DNA of 64,000 bases from Nematostella vectensis (lineage: Eukaryota; Cnidaria; Anthozoa; Actiniaria; Edwardsiidae), in assembly GCF_932526225.1 (NCBI RefSeq), contig NC_064044.1, positions 191,001-255,000 on the forward strand. Direction: 5' to 3'. A program made the position numbers and the translations under genes. A model generated the notes under the pieces. It was given only the letters and a program-made list of their open reading frames with translations, had not been told where the DNA came from and made no database searches. This document shows, one piece after another, positions 1 through 8,667 of the stretch (within the stretch, counting starts at the first letter, position 1; each line of letters starts with the position of its first letter).

Positions 1-2003
1 ATTCCCCTCCCCCTCTAAAAAGAAAATAATAATAATAATAGAACAAAACTAAAAAGAAAACAAACATAACAGAGACCCCCAAAAACAATTTTGATTTTTT
101 TTACTTTCCTTTAAAAGGGGAGTGTCATGGTTAAGAGATTTGCAATAGCTCTAGAGCCCTGACACAATGAACTTCAGTGAAATTCTAATACTGACTTATG
201 AGCTTTTGGAACATGTGGGAGACTTTAAACAAAACAAAACAAATGACCACAAACTGTCAATTAACATAGTTTTCAATATAATATTGCATATTATTTAATA
301 AGGTATTCACAGCTTTTAAAAAGTTCAACTGTTTGTTGACACTTAAAAGCCTACAATAATCACTGACTCTAGACATGCGCAGTACTATGCTGCTGCCCCT
401 TTAAAGTAAAATACACTTTACTTAGTCAGCGTAGACAAAATTGCGGATTTTGTCAATATTCTAATATGAAGATGTCAATATTTTCCCCCCTTACGTCTTT
501 ATTTCTATTTATTTTATGATTTTCACATGATACCAAAACAGCGTCTTTTTTCTTCGCTAATTTGATGTCATGTACACAATAAAAGAGATGCGCCCGTGCG
601 CATGGCGAGTCCCCAAGGGACCCAAGACGCCCAAATAGACCTCTATTTTTTGTCATCCACAATCTCGGCGAGCTGTGCGTGGCGTTACCGTATTACAGGC
701 CTGGGATCCTGGTTATTGTCCTCCCCATTAATGCGCGGGTTGGGATAACCTTGCAAGAGTGTTGTACAGCATATTCGCTCGGAAATATCGGTGCTTGGGG
801 CCTTCGGGTTCTTTACAGCCTTCCGTATAAGCCTTGTGCTGCCATACCGATTGGGTAATCCGTATGTATGGTTTCCGTTTTGTTCTTCAGACCGGGTTCG
901 ATCCCAGGCCAATGGGCTTTTTTTTTTAGTTCGTTTTTTTTTTCTTTGTGCTGGACCCCCTTAATCCTGATAGGTTTTGCGCAAAAATAATAAAAAAAGT
1001 GAGTTTGCAAAATAAGCTTGCTAGATTTATTGATTATATGTATTCAATTTGTTCCTAGGAAGTTAACAAAAAACACAAAGCAAAGAGTTTGAGGAAGTAA
1101 ACAAGTATGTGAACTTTAATGTTCTATTTGAAGGGGTGCATTTTGTACAGGGAAGCATACATAGAATGCTTAACTGGTGGAGAGGGAAGAGGTAAAAGTT
1201 TATTGAGCATAATTTTAACAATAGCAGGGGGAAGAGAGGGGCACTCTCTTCATACAATATTGCAGTTGTTACCTATTATTAAATAAGTTTGTAACATGTC
1301 TTTGTTTATTAAGCAAGGTCTATTTCTGAGACAAGCAAACTCAAGTAAGGCTGTTGAAATAACAGGTGAGTGTTAAAAGAAAAACAATTATCTGATTAGA
1401 AAACTACTGTAGATTCCTTTGCACCAAAATAAGAACAAACTTCATTTTGTTTGTTATTTATGAGGAACGAGATGAGCTCTACAAAGCCATAAAAAAATAT
1501 GTATTGCTCATCTAAATTATACAAGTAAATAATAATATTAAAAAAGAACTACTGTAAGTAATTAGAGTGGTTTTCATTAACCCGTGAAACAAAGTGTGAT
1601 AGTTAAACGGTAATAGTTAGTAAAACACAAAAAAGTACAATAGAATCAGATCACCACAAAGTGTAATACGATAAAGCGTAGTTCACGGGTTAATGAAGGT
1701 TTTGACATTTCAACCTTACATCCACATGAAAGTAATGCCTAATATCGAGTGCCCTACAGTAAGTGTTTTGCAGTCAAGTTGTTTTCTGTTAGTAGGTACA
1801 AAAATATTCTAAATAATAGTAATCATAGCTATGGTCACCACTTACACATATAGAACTTGTAATGAAAAGAAAGAAACAAAATATATATATATGCAGTCAA
1901 ACAACAGAATTGCATGATAACCTTGAATATATTGAATAAAGGACTGCAAAAAAACATCTTTTGTACTAGTTGCTTGAATTGACCCTTGGCTATTTTTAGC
2001 TGA
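1..2003 (+). repeat. Unit 1, subtype C
   Basis: 2003 bp. B box 895-905; TTAA element 1577-1693. C markers: AAACAAAACAAATG, GACTCTAGAC, TACGATAAAGCG and the AAAGAAACAAAATATAT tail. Private changes include TGGCGTTACCG in the A-box-like site (A to T) and CGTATAAG after the TTTAC of the core, which breaks a small hairpin there. Confidence 0.97.
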
Positions 2004-2120
2004 ATTCCCCTCCCCCTCTAAAAAAGAAAATAAAAAAAATAATAGAACAAAACTAAAAAGAAAACAAACATAACAGAGACCCCCACCAACAATTTTGATT
2101 TTTTGTACTTTCCTTTAAAA
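2004..2120 (+). repeat. A-rich unit head with variable TAA microsatellite
   Basis: A CCCCTCCCCCTCT tract is followed by A-rich sequence with a short AAT/TAA run. The run length differs between units: seven or more repeats in unit 3, four to five in many, interrupted in unit 2. This contributes to the small length differences. No promoter or gene is evident here. Confidence 0.85.
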
Positions 2121-2591
2121 GGGGAGTGTCATGGTTAACAGATTTGCAATAGCTCTAGAGCCCTGACACAATGAACTTCAGTGAAATTTTAATACTGACT
2201 TATGAGCTTTTGGTACATGTGGGAGACTTTAAACAAAACAAAACAAATGACCACAAACTGTCAATTAACATAGTTTTCAATATAATATTGCATATTATTT
2301 AATAAGGTATTCACAGCTTTTAAAAAGTTCAACTGTTTGTTGACACTTAAAAGCCTACAATAATCACTGACTCTAGACATGCGCAGTACTATGCTGCTGC
2401 CCCTTTAAAGTAAAATACACTTTACTTAGTCAGCGTAGACAAAATTGCGGATTTAGTCAATATTCTAATATGAAGATGTCAATATTCTCCCCCCTTACGT
2501 CTTTATTTCTATTTATTTTATGATTTTCACATGATACCAAAACAGCGTCTTTTTTCTTCGCTAATTTGATGTCATGTACACAATAAAAGAG
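2121..2591 (+). other. AT-rich spacer upstream of the core; no gene seen
   Basis: Low-GC sequence. Small structures are a 7-bp inverted repeat AAGTAAA/TTTACTT (2408-2414 and 2421-2427, 6-nt loop) and a short direct repeat GTCAATATTCT at 2456-2466 and 2478-2488. A CAATAAAAG string at 2581-2589 could be read as a TATA-like box or an AATAAA hexamer; nothing else supports either reading. Confidence 0.6.
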
Positions 2592-2635
2592 ATGCGCCCG
2601 TGCGCATGGCGAGTCCCCAAGGGACCCAAGACGCC
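2592..2635 (+). other. GC-rich hairpin pair at the left edge of the core
   Basis: Hairpin one pairs ATGCGC (2592-2597) with GCGCAT (2602-2607) around a four-base loop, CCGT here. Hairpin two pairs GTCCC (2613-2617) with GGGAC (2621-2625) around CAA, and is framed by GGCG (2608-2611) and CGCC (2632-2635). In the copies I compared, the stems do not change; the loop of hairpin one is CAGT in units 6, 8, 9, 18 and 21. Perfect stems suggest a structured RNA or a DNA cruciform, but I know of no family with this sequence. Confidence 0.6.
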
Positions 2636-2683
2636 CAAATAGACCTCTATTTTTTATCATCCACAATCTCGGCGAGCTGTGCG

Positions 2684-2694
2684 TGGCGTAACCG
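2684..2694 (+). promoter_or_regulatory. A-box-like element
   Basis: TGGCGTAACCG fits the degenerate Pol III A-box pattern TRGYNNARNNG at every fixed position. It is present in nearly all units; unit 1 has TGGCGTTACCG, which still fits poorly. A match to such a loose pattern can occur by chance. Confidence 0.3.
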
Positions 2695-2846
2695 TATTAC
2701 AGGCCTGGGATCCTGGTTATTGTCCTCCCCATTAATGCGCGGGTTGGGATAACCTTGCAAGAGTGTTGTACAGCATATTCGCTCGGAAATATCGGTGCTT
2801 GGGGCCTTCGGGTTCTTTACAGCCTTCCGTAAAAGCCTTGTGCTGC

Positions 2847-2870
2847 CATACCGATTGGGTAATCCGTATG
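2847..2870 (+). other. Strong hairpin inside the core
   Basis: CATAC (2847-2851) pairs with GTATG (2866-2870), then a C-C mismatch, then GATT (2853-2856) pairs with AATC (2861-2864) around loop GGGT (2857-2860). The only changes I see within it are in the loop: CGGT in unit 10 and GGAT in unit 17. This structure competes with the tRNA-like fold described for the adjacent region, because they share bases. Confidence 0.55.
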
Positions 2871-2920
2871 TATGGTTTCCGTTTTGTTCTTCAGACCGGG
2901 TTCGATCCCAGGCCAATGGG
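2852..2920 (+). other. tRNA-like 3' module (degenerate)
   Basis: The T-arm-like segment CCGGG-TTCGATC-CCAGG forms four of five pairs. The following CCAATGG can pair at six of seven positions with CGATTGG (2852-2858), giving a 69-nt tRNA-sized unit with a discriminator-like G and a T run after it. However, no canonical anticodon stem with a seven-base loop is visible and the A-box region of this module is poor. It is therefore a tRNA-derived remnant or a coincidence, not a working tRNA. Confidence 0.25.
2899..2909 (+). promoter_or_regulatory. B-box-like element
   Basis: GGTTCGATCCC matches the tRNA B-box pattern GWTCRANNC and ten of eleven positions of GGTTCGANTCC. It sits 12 bases upstream of the T run, as at the 3' end of a tRNA gene. 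It is present in 30 of 32 units; unit 23 (GGTTCTATCCC) and unit 27 (GGTTCGATCCA) are altered. Confidence 0.45.
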
Positions 2921-2921
2921 C

Positions 2922-2945
2922 TTTTTTTTTAGTTCGTTTTTTTTT
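2922..2945 (+). terminator. Pol III-type double T run
   Basis: Nine T (2922-2930), then AGTTCG, then nine T (2937-2945). Lengths vary between about 7 and 10 T among units. The second run begins after AGTTCC in A2 and D units and AGTTCG in A, B and C units. A main and a back-up T run after a B box is the usual Pol III arrangement, but T runs are also common in AT-rich DNA. Confidence 0.4.
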
Positions 2946-3060
2946 CTTTGTGCTGGACCCCCTTAATCCTGATAGGTTTTGCGCAAAAATAATAAAAAAA
3001 GTGAGTTTGCAAAATAAGCTTGCTAGATTTATTGATTATATGTATTCAATTTGTTCCTAG

Positions 3061-3368
3061 GAAGTTAACAAAAAAACACAAAGCAAAGAGTTTGAGGAAG
3101 TAAACAAGTATGTGAACTTTAATGTTCTATTTGAAGGGGTGCATTTTGTACAGGGAAGCATACATAGAATGCTTAACTGGTGGAGAGGGAAGAGGTAAAA
3201 GTTTATTGAGCATAATTTCAACAATAGCAGGGGGAAGAGAGGGGCACTCTCTTCATACAATATTGCAGTTGTTACCTATTATTAAATAAGTTTGTAACAT
3301 GTCTTTGTTTATTAAGCAAGGTCTATTTCTGAGACAAGCAAACTCAAGTAAGGCTGTTGAAATAACAG
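3061..3368 (+). other. 308-bp block bounded by splice-like sites
   Basis: The left boundary follows TTTGTTCCTAG (an acceptor-like pyrimidine stretch plus CAG/TAG-type end). The right boundary is AACAG followed by GTGAGT, an exact donor consensus. The frame on the + strand is stopped in most units, so a coding exon is unlikely. A CTGTT-GAAAT-AACAG hairpin abuts the donor-like site. It may be a chance pairing of motifs, a remnant exon or a non-coding exon; no homologous gene is recognised. Confidence 0.2.
3234..3254 (+). other. 8-bp perfect hairpin, GGGCA loop
   Basis: GAAGAGAG (3234-3241) and CTCTCTTC (3247-3254) are exact complements around GGGCA. All units retain it except unit 28, where one pair is lost (GAAGAGAA). 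It overlaps AGCAGGGGG, part of a weak CTCF-like string. Confidence 0.5.
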
Positions 3369-3579
3369 GTGAGTGTTAAAAGAAAAACAATTATCTGATT
3401 AGAAAACTACTGTAGATTCCTTTGCACCAAAATAAGAACAAACTTCATTTTGTTTGTTATTTATGAGGAACGAGATGAGCTCTACAAAGCCATAAAAAAA
3501 TATGTATTGCTCATCTAAATTATACAAGTAAATAATAATATTAAAAACGAACTACTGTAAGTAATTAGAGTGGTTTTCA
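3369..3579 (+). other. AT-rich spacer; no gene seen
   Basis: This stretch holds several subtype markers: TTTGCACC versus TTTACACC, ATTGCTCATC versus ATTGCAAATC, and GTAAATAATAA versus GTAAATGATAA. I see no reading frame, RNA or mobile element in it. Confidence 0.6.
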
Positions 3580-3696
3580 TTAACCCGTGAAACAAAGTGT
3601 GATAGTTAAACGGTAATAGTTAGTAAAACACAAAAAAGAACAATAGAATCAGATCACCACAAAGTGTAATACGATAAAGCGTAGTTCACGGGTTAA
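3580..3696 (+). mobile_element. piggyBac-like MITE (117 bp including both TTAA)
   Basis: The element runs TTAA-CCCGTGAA ... TTCACGGG-TTAA. TTAA target duplications and terminal CCC/GGG are the hallmarks of piggyBac-superfamily transposons and their short non-autonomous derivatives. The inverted repeat continues four bases outside the TTAA on each side (TTCA/TGAA), giving 16 perfect bases, so a plain hairpin is the alternative. Inside are two related direct copies beginning ACAAAGTGT (GATAG... and AATACG...). It has no coding capacity. It occupies the same place in every complete unit, so insertion preceded amplification. D-type units have lost one or both intact ends. Confidence 0.45.
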
Positions 3697-4007
3697 TGAA
3701 GGTTTTGACATTTTAACCTTACATCCACATGAAAGTAATGCCTAATATCGAGTGCCCTACAGTAAGTGTTTTGCAGTCAAGTTGTTTTCTGTTAGTAGGT
3801 AAAAAAATATTCTAAATAATAGTAATCATAGCTATGGTCACCACTTACACATATAGAACTTGTAATGAAAAGAAAGAAACAAAATATATATATATATGCT
3901 TTCAAACAACAGAATTGCATGATAACCTTGAATATATTGAATAAAGGACTGCAAAAAACATCTTTTGTACTAGTTGCTTGAATTGACCCTTGGCTATTTT
4001 TAGCTGA
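3697..4007 (+). other. AT-rich unit tail with AT microsatellite; no gene seen
   Basis: An (AT)n run lies at about 3884-3898. Its form separates subtypes: a plain short run in A, AAACAAAATATAT in C and D, and a TTT-interrupted double run in B. An AATAAA hexamer at 3940-3945 is common to most units and changed to CATAAA in D units 15, 26 and 29. There is no sign of an upstream message that it would serve. Confidence 0.7.
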
Positions 4008-6341
4008 ATTCCCCTCCCCCTCTAAAAAAGAAAATAATAATAATAATAATAATAATAGAACAAAACTAAAAAGAAAACAAACATAACAGAGACCCCCACC
4101 AACAATTTTGATTTTTTGTACTTTCCTTTAAAAGGGGAGTGTCATGGTTAAGAGATTTGCAATAGCTCTAGAGCCCTGACACAATGAACTTCAGTGAAAT
4201 TCTAATACTGACTTATGAGCTTTTGGTACATGTGGGAGACTTTAAACAAAACAAAACAAATGACCACAAACTGTCAATTAACATAGTTTTCAATATAATA
4301 TTGCATATTATTTAATAAGGTATTCACAGCTTTTAAAAAGTTCAACTGTTTGTTGACACTTAAAAGCCTACAATAATCACTGACTCTAGACATGCGCAGT
4401 ACTATGCTGCTGCCCCTTTAAAGTAAAATACACTTTACTTAGTCAGCGTAGACAAAATTGCGGATTTTGTCAATATTCTAATATTAAGATGTCAATATTC
4501 TCCCCCCTTACGTCTTTATTTCTATTTATTTTATGATTTTCACATGATACCAAAACAGCGTCTTTTTTCTTCGCTAATTTGATGTCATGTACACAATAAA
4601 AGAGATGCGCCCGTGCGCATGGCGAGTCCCCAAGGGACCCAAGACGCCCAAATAGACCTCTATTTTTTGTCATCCACAATCTCGGCGAGCTGTGCGTGGC
4701 GTAACCGTATTACAGGCCTGGGATCCTGGTTATTGTCCTCCCCATTAATGCGCGGGTTGGGATAACCTTGCAAGAGTGTTGTACAGCATATTCGCTCGGA
4801 AATATCGGTGCTTGGGGCCTTCGGGTTCTTTACAGCCTTTCGTAAAAGCCTTGAGCTGCCATACCGATTGGGTAATCCGTATGTATGGTTTCCGTTTTGT
4901 TCTTCAGACCGGGTTCGATCCCAGGCCAATGGGCTTTTTTTTTTAGTTCGTTTATTTTCTTTGTGCTGGACCCCCTTAATCCTGATAGGTTTTGCGCAAA
5001 AATAATAAAAAAAAGTGAGTTTGCAAAATAAGCTTGCTAGATTTATTGATTATATGTATTCAATTTGTTCCTAGGAAGTTAACAAAAAACACAAAGCAAA
5101 GAATTTGAGGAAGTAAACAAGTATGTGAACTTTAATGTTCTATTTGAAGGGGTGCATTTTGTACAGGGAAGCATACATAGAATGCTTAACTGGTGGAGAG
5201 GGAAGAGGTAAACGTTTATTGAGAATAATTTCAATAATAGCAGGGGGAAGAGAGGGGCACTCTCTTCATACAATATTGCAGTTGTTACCTATTATTAAAT
5301 AAGTTTGTAACATGCGCAAAAATAATAAAAAAAAGTGAGTTTGCAAAATAAGCTTGCTAGATTTATTGATTATATGTATTCAATTTGTTCCTAGGAAGTT
5401 AACAAAAAACACAAAGCAAAGAATTTGAGGAAGTAAACAAGTATGTGAACTTTAATGTTCTATTTGAAGGGGTGCATTTTGTACAGGGAAGCATACATAG
5501 AATGCTTAACTGGTGGAGAGGGAAGAGGTAAACGTTTATTGAGAATAATTTCAATAATAGCAGGGGGAAGAGAGGGGCACTCTCTTCATACAATATTGCA
5601 GTTGTTACCTATTATTAAATAAGTTTGTAACATGTCTTTGTTTATTAAGCAAGGTCTATTTCTGAGACAAGCAAACTCAAGTAAGGCTGTTGAAATAACA
5701 GGTGAGTGTTAAAAGAAAAACAATTATCTGATTAGAAAACTACTGTAGATTCCTTTGCACCAAAATAAGAACAAACTTCATTTTGTTTGTTATTTATGAG
5801 GAACGAGATGAGCTCTACAAAGCCATAAAGAAATATGTATTGCTCATCTAAATTATACAAGTAAATAATAATATTAAAAAAGAACTACTGTAAGTAATTA
5901 GAGTGGTTTTCATTAACCCGTGAAACAAAGTGTGATAGTTAAACGGTAATAGTTAGTAAAACACAAAAAAAGTACAATAAAATCAGATCACCACAAAGTG
6001 TAATACGCTAAAGCGTAGTTCACGGGTTAATGAAGGTTTTGACATTTCAACCTTACATCCACATGAAAGTAATGCCTAATATCGAGTGCCCTACAGTAAG
6101 TGTTTTGCAGTCAAGTTGTTTTCTGTTAGTAGGTAAAAAAATATTCTAAATAATAGTAATCATAGCTATGGTCACCACTTACACATATAGAACTTGTAAT
6201 GAAAAGAAAGAAAAAAATATATATATATATGCAGTCAAACAACAGAATTGCATGATAACCTTGAATATATTGAATAAAGGACTGCAAAAAAACATCTTTT
6301 GTACTAGTTGCTTGAATTGACCCTTGGCTATTTTTAGCTGA
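4008..6341 (+). repeat. Unit 3, subtype C with 320-bp internal duplication
   Basis: 2334 bp. B box 4912-4922; TTAA element 5913-6030. Private markers CCTTGAGCTGCC, AAGAATTTGAGG and AAACGTTTATTGAGAATAA are otherwise seen in unit 32; the last two also occur in the second duplication copy of unit 4. The internal duplication is annotated separately. Confidence 0.97.
4995..5634 (+). repeat. 320-bp internal tandem duplication in unit 3
   Basis: Copies 4995-5314 and 5315-5634 run from CGCAAAAATAAT to TTTGTAACATG. They appear identical, including AAGAATTTGAGG and AAACGTTTATT. Both breakpoints follow TG, a two-base microhomology. The duplicated segment covers the end of the T-run region through the hairpin block, but not the B box or the TTAA element. 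Confidence 0.95.
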
Positions 6342-8667
6342 ATTCCCCTCCCCCTCTAAAAAAGAAAATAATAATAATAATAGAACAAAACTAAAAAGAA
6401 AACAAACATAACAGAGACCCCCACCAACAATTTTGATTTTTTTTACTTTCCTTTAAAAGGGGAGTGTCATGGTTAAGAGATTTGCAATAGCCATAGAGCC
6501 CTGACACAATGAACTTCAGTGAAATTCTAATACTGACTTATGAGCTTTTGGTACATGTGGGAGACTTTAAACAAAACAAACAAAATGACCACAAACTGTC
6601 AATTAACATAGTTTTCAATATAATATTGCATATTATTTAATAAGGTATTCACAGCTTTTAAAAAGTTCAACTGTTTGTTGACACTTAAAAGCCTACAATA
6701 ATCACTGACTCCAGACATGCGCAGTACTATGCTGCTGCCCCTTTAAAGTAAAATACAGCTTTACTTAGTCAGCGTAGACAAAATTGCGGATTTTGTCAAT
6801 ATTCTAATATGAAGATGTCAATATTCTCCCCCCTTACGTCTTTATTTCTATTTATTTTATGATTTTCACATGATACCAAAACAGCGTCTTTTTTCTTCGC
6901 TAATTTGATGTCATGTACACAATAAAAGAGATGCGCCCGTGCGCATGGCGAGTCCCCAAGGGACCCAAGACGCCCAAATAGACCTCTATTTTTTGTCATC
7001 CACAATCTCGGCGAGCTGTGCGTGGCGTAACCGTATTACAGGCCTGGGATCCTGGTTATTGTCCTCCCCATTAATGCGCGGGTTTGGGATAACCTTGCAA
7101 GAGTGTTGTACAGCATATTTGCTCGGAAATATCGGTACTTGGGGCCTTCGGGTTCTTTACAGCCTTCCGTAAAAGCCTTGTGCTGCCATACCGATTGGGT
7201 AATCCGTATGTATGGTTTCCGTTTTGTTCTTCAGACCGGGTTCGATCCCAGGCCAATGGGCTTTTTTTTTTAGTTCGTTTTTTTTCTTTGTGCTGGACCC
7301 CCTTAATCCTGATAGGTTTTGCGCAAAAATAATAAAAAAAGTGAGTTTGCAAAATAAGCTTGCTAGATTTATTGATTATATGTATTCAATTTGTTCCTAG
7401 GAAGTTAACAAAAAACACAAAGCAAAGAGTTTGAGGAAGTAAACAAGTATGTGAACTTTAATGTTCTATTTGAAGGGGTGCATTTTGTACAGGGAAGCAT
7501 ACATAGAATGCTTAACTGGTGGAGAGGGAAGAGGTAAAAGTTTATTGAGAATAATTTCAATAATAGCAGGGGGAAGAGAGGGGCACTCTCTTCATACAAT
7601 ATTGCAGTTGTTACCTATTATTAAATAAGTTTGTAACATGCGCAAAAATAATAAAAAAAAGTGAGTTTGCAAAATAAGCTTGCTAGATTTATTGATTATA
7701 TGTATTCAATTTGTTCCTAGGAAGTTAACAAAAAACACAAAGCAAAGAATTTGAGGAAGTAAACAAGTATGTGAACTTTAATGTTCTATTTGAAGGGGTG
7801 CATTTTGTACAGGGAAGCATACATAGAATGCTTAACTGGTGGAGAGGGAAGAGGTAAACGTTTATTGAGAATAATTTCAATAATAGCAGGGGGAAGAGAG
7901 GGGCACTCTCTTCATACAATATTGCAGTTGTTACCTATTATTAAATAAGTTTGTAACATGTCTTTGTTTATTAAGCAAGGTCTATTTCTGAGACAAGCAA
8001 ACTCAAGTAAGGCTGTTGAAATAACAGGTGAGTGTTAAAAGAAAAACAATTATCTGATTAGAAAACTACTGTAGATTCCTTTGCACCAAAATAAGAACAA
8101 ACTTCATTTTGTTTGTTATTTATGAGGAACGAGATGAGCTCTACAAAGCCATAAAGAAATATGTATTGCTCATCTAAATTATACAAGTAAATAATAATAT
8201 TAAAAAAGAACTACTGTAAGTAATTAGAGTGGTTTTCATTAACCCGTGAAACAAAGTGTGATAGTTAAACGGTAATAGTTAGTAAAACACAAAAAAAGTA
8301 CAATAAAATCAGATCACCACAAAGTGTAATACGCTAAAGCGTAGTTCACGGGTTAATGAAGATTTTGACATTTCAACCTTACATCCACATGAAAGTAATG
8401 CCTAATATCGAGTGCCCTACAGTAAGTGTTTTGCAGTCAAGTTGTTTTCTGTTAGTAGGTAAAAAAATATTCTAAATAATAGTAATCATAGCTATGGTCA
8501 CCACTTACACATATAGAACTTGTAATGAAAAGAAAGAAAAAAATATATATATATATGCAGTCAAACAACAGAATTGCATGATAACCTTGAATATATTGAA
8601 TAAAGGACTGCAAAAAAACATCTTTTGTACTAGTTGCTTGAATTGACCCTTGGCTATTTTTAGCTGA
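6342..8667 (+). repeat. Unit 4, A-type head with unit-3-type duplicated 3' half
   Basis: 2326 bp. B box 7239-7249; TTAA element 8239-8356. The 5' half shares GCCATAGAGCC and GCGGGTTTGGG with unit 5. The 3' half, including the internal duplication, matches unit 3. It is therefore a mosaic with its switch near the end of the core. Confidence 0.96.
7322..7960 (+). repeat. Same internal duplication in unit 4
   Basis: Copies 7322-7640 (319 bp) and 7641-7960 (320 bp) have the same breakpoints as in unit 3. The first copy reads AAGAGTTTGAGG and has a shorter A run; the second keeps the unit-3 form AAGAATTTG. One event spread to a neighbour by exchange, with the first copy partly replaced by A-type sequence. 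Confidence 0.95.

Larger units (their letters stand above)
2671..2930 (+). ncRNA. Candidate Pol III-type structured RNA (unnamed)
   Basis: Seen: an A-box-like TGGCGTAACCG (2684-2694); GGCCTGGGATC (2702-2712), exactly complementary to GATCCCAGGCC (2904-2914) and so enclosing 213 nt; a strong internal hairpin (2847-2870); a B-box-like GGTTCGATCCC (2899-2909); then a nine-T run (2922-2930). Known: tRNA, SINE and several small-RNA genes use A and B boxes and end in a T run. Inferred: a transcript of about 250 nt. Against it: the A-to-B spacing is long, an internal TTTT (2882-2885) could terminate early, unit 23 loses the B-box G, and units 13 and 27 break the closing stem. It does not resemble 5S, 7SL, U1-U6, Y RNA or RNase P/MRP as I know them. 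A tRNA-derived SINE remnant is the main alternative. The start is a guess from A-box position. Confidence 0.3.
2004..4007 (+). repeat. Unit 2, subtype C (reference unit for sub-features)
   Basis: 2004 bp. B box 2899-2909; TTAA element 3580-3696. Carries GAACAATAG and ACATTTTAACC, which it shares with unit 31. The core is intact. All sub-features below are given on this copy and recur at the same relative positions in the other units. Confidence 0.97.

Noticed and set aside
1-2003. Unit 1 as the divergent edge of the array
   Set aside because: Its half-dozen private changes are not more than those of unit 28 in the interior, and no unique flank is present.
2089-2099. Sm-site-like AATTTTGA in the unit head
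   Set aside because: It fits RAU4GR, but such strings are common in AT-rich DNA and there is no flanking hairpin pair typical of an snRNA.
2142-2149. Octamer-like ATTTGCAA as an snRNA enhancer element
   Set aside because: It has one mismatch to ATTTGCAT and lies over 400 bp from the core, with no proximal sequence element found between.
2598-2610. NRF-1-like GTGCGCATGGCG
   Set aside because: It is half of the usual palindromic site only, and the bases are fully explained by the hairpin stem.
2457-2666. Minus-strand 66-69-codon frame next to the core
   Set aside because: It is short and of low complexity at its end. Its C-terminus changes by frameshift with the C-run length (five or six C) in B units, so there is no sign of coding constraint.
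2647-2916. Minus-strand frame of about 89 codons open through the core in many units
   Set aside because: It starts only with a non-ATG codon, differences between units are mostly amino-acid changing, and one-base indels shift it in units 4, 5, 10 and 19. It is the antisense of the structured core, and its sequence matches no protein family I know.
2671-2930. Core as 5S rRNA, 7SL, U1-U6 snRNA, Y RNA, 7SK or RNase P/MRP RNA
   Set aside because: I compared it by memory with the conserved segments of these RNAs and found no convincing match in either strand.
3000-3450. Hammerhead ribozyme, as found in some animal satellites
   Set aside because: No CTGATGA plus GAAA core with three stems was seen. 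ATCTGATTAGAAAAC is only a partial resemblance and lacks pairing arms.
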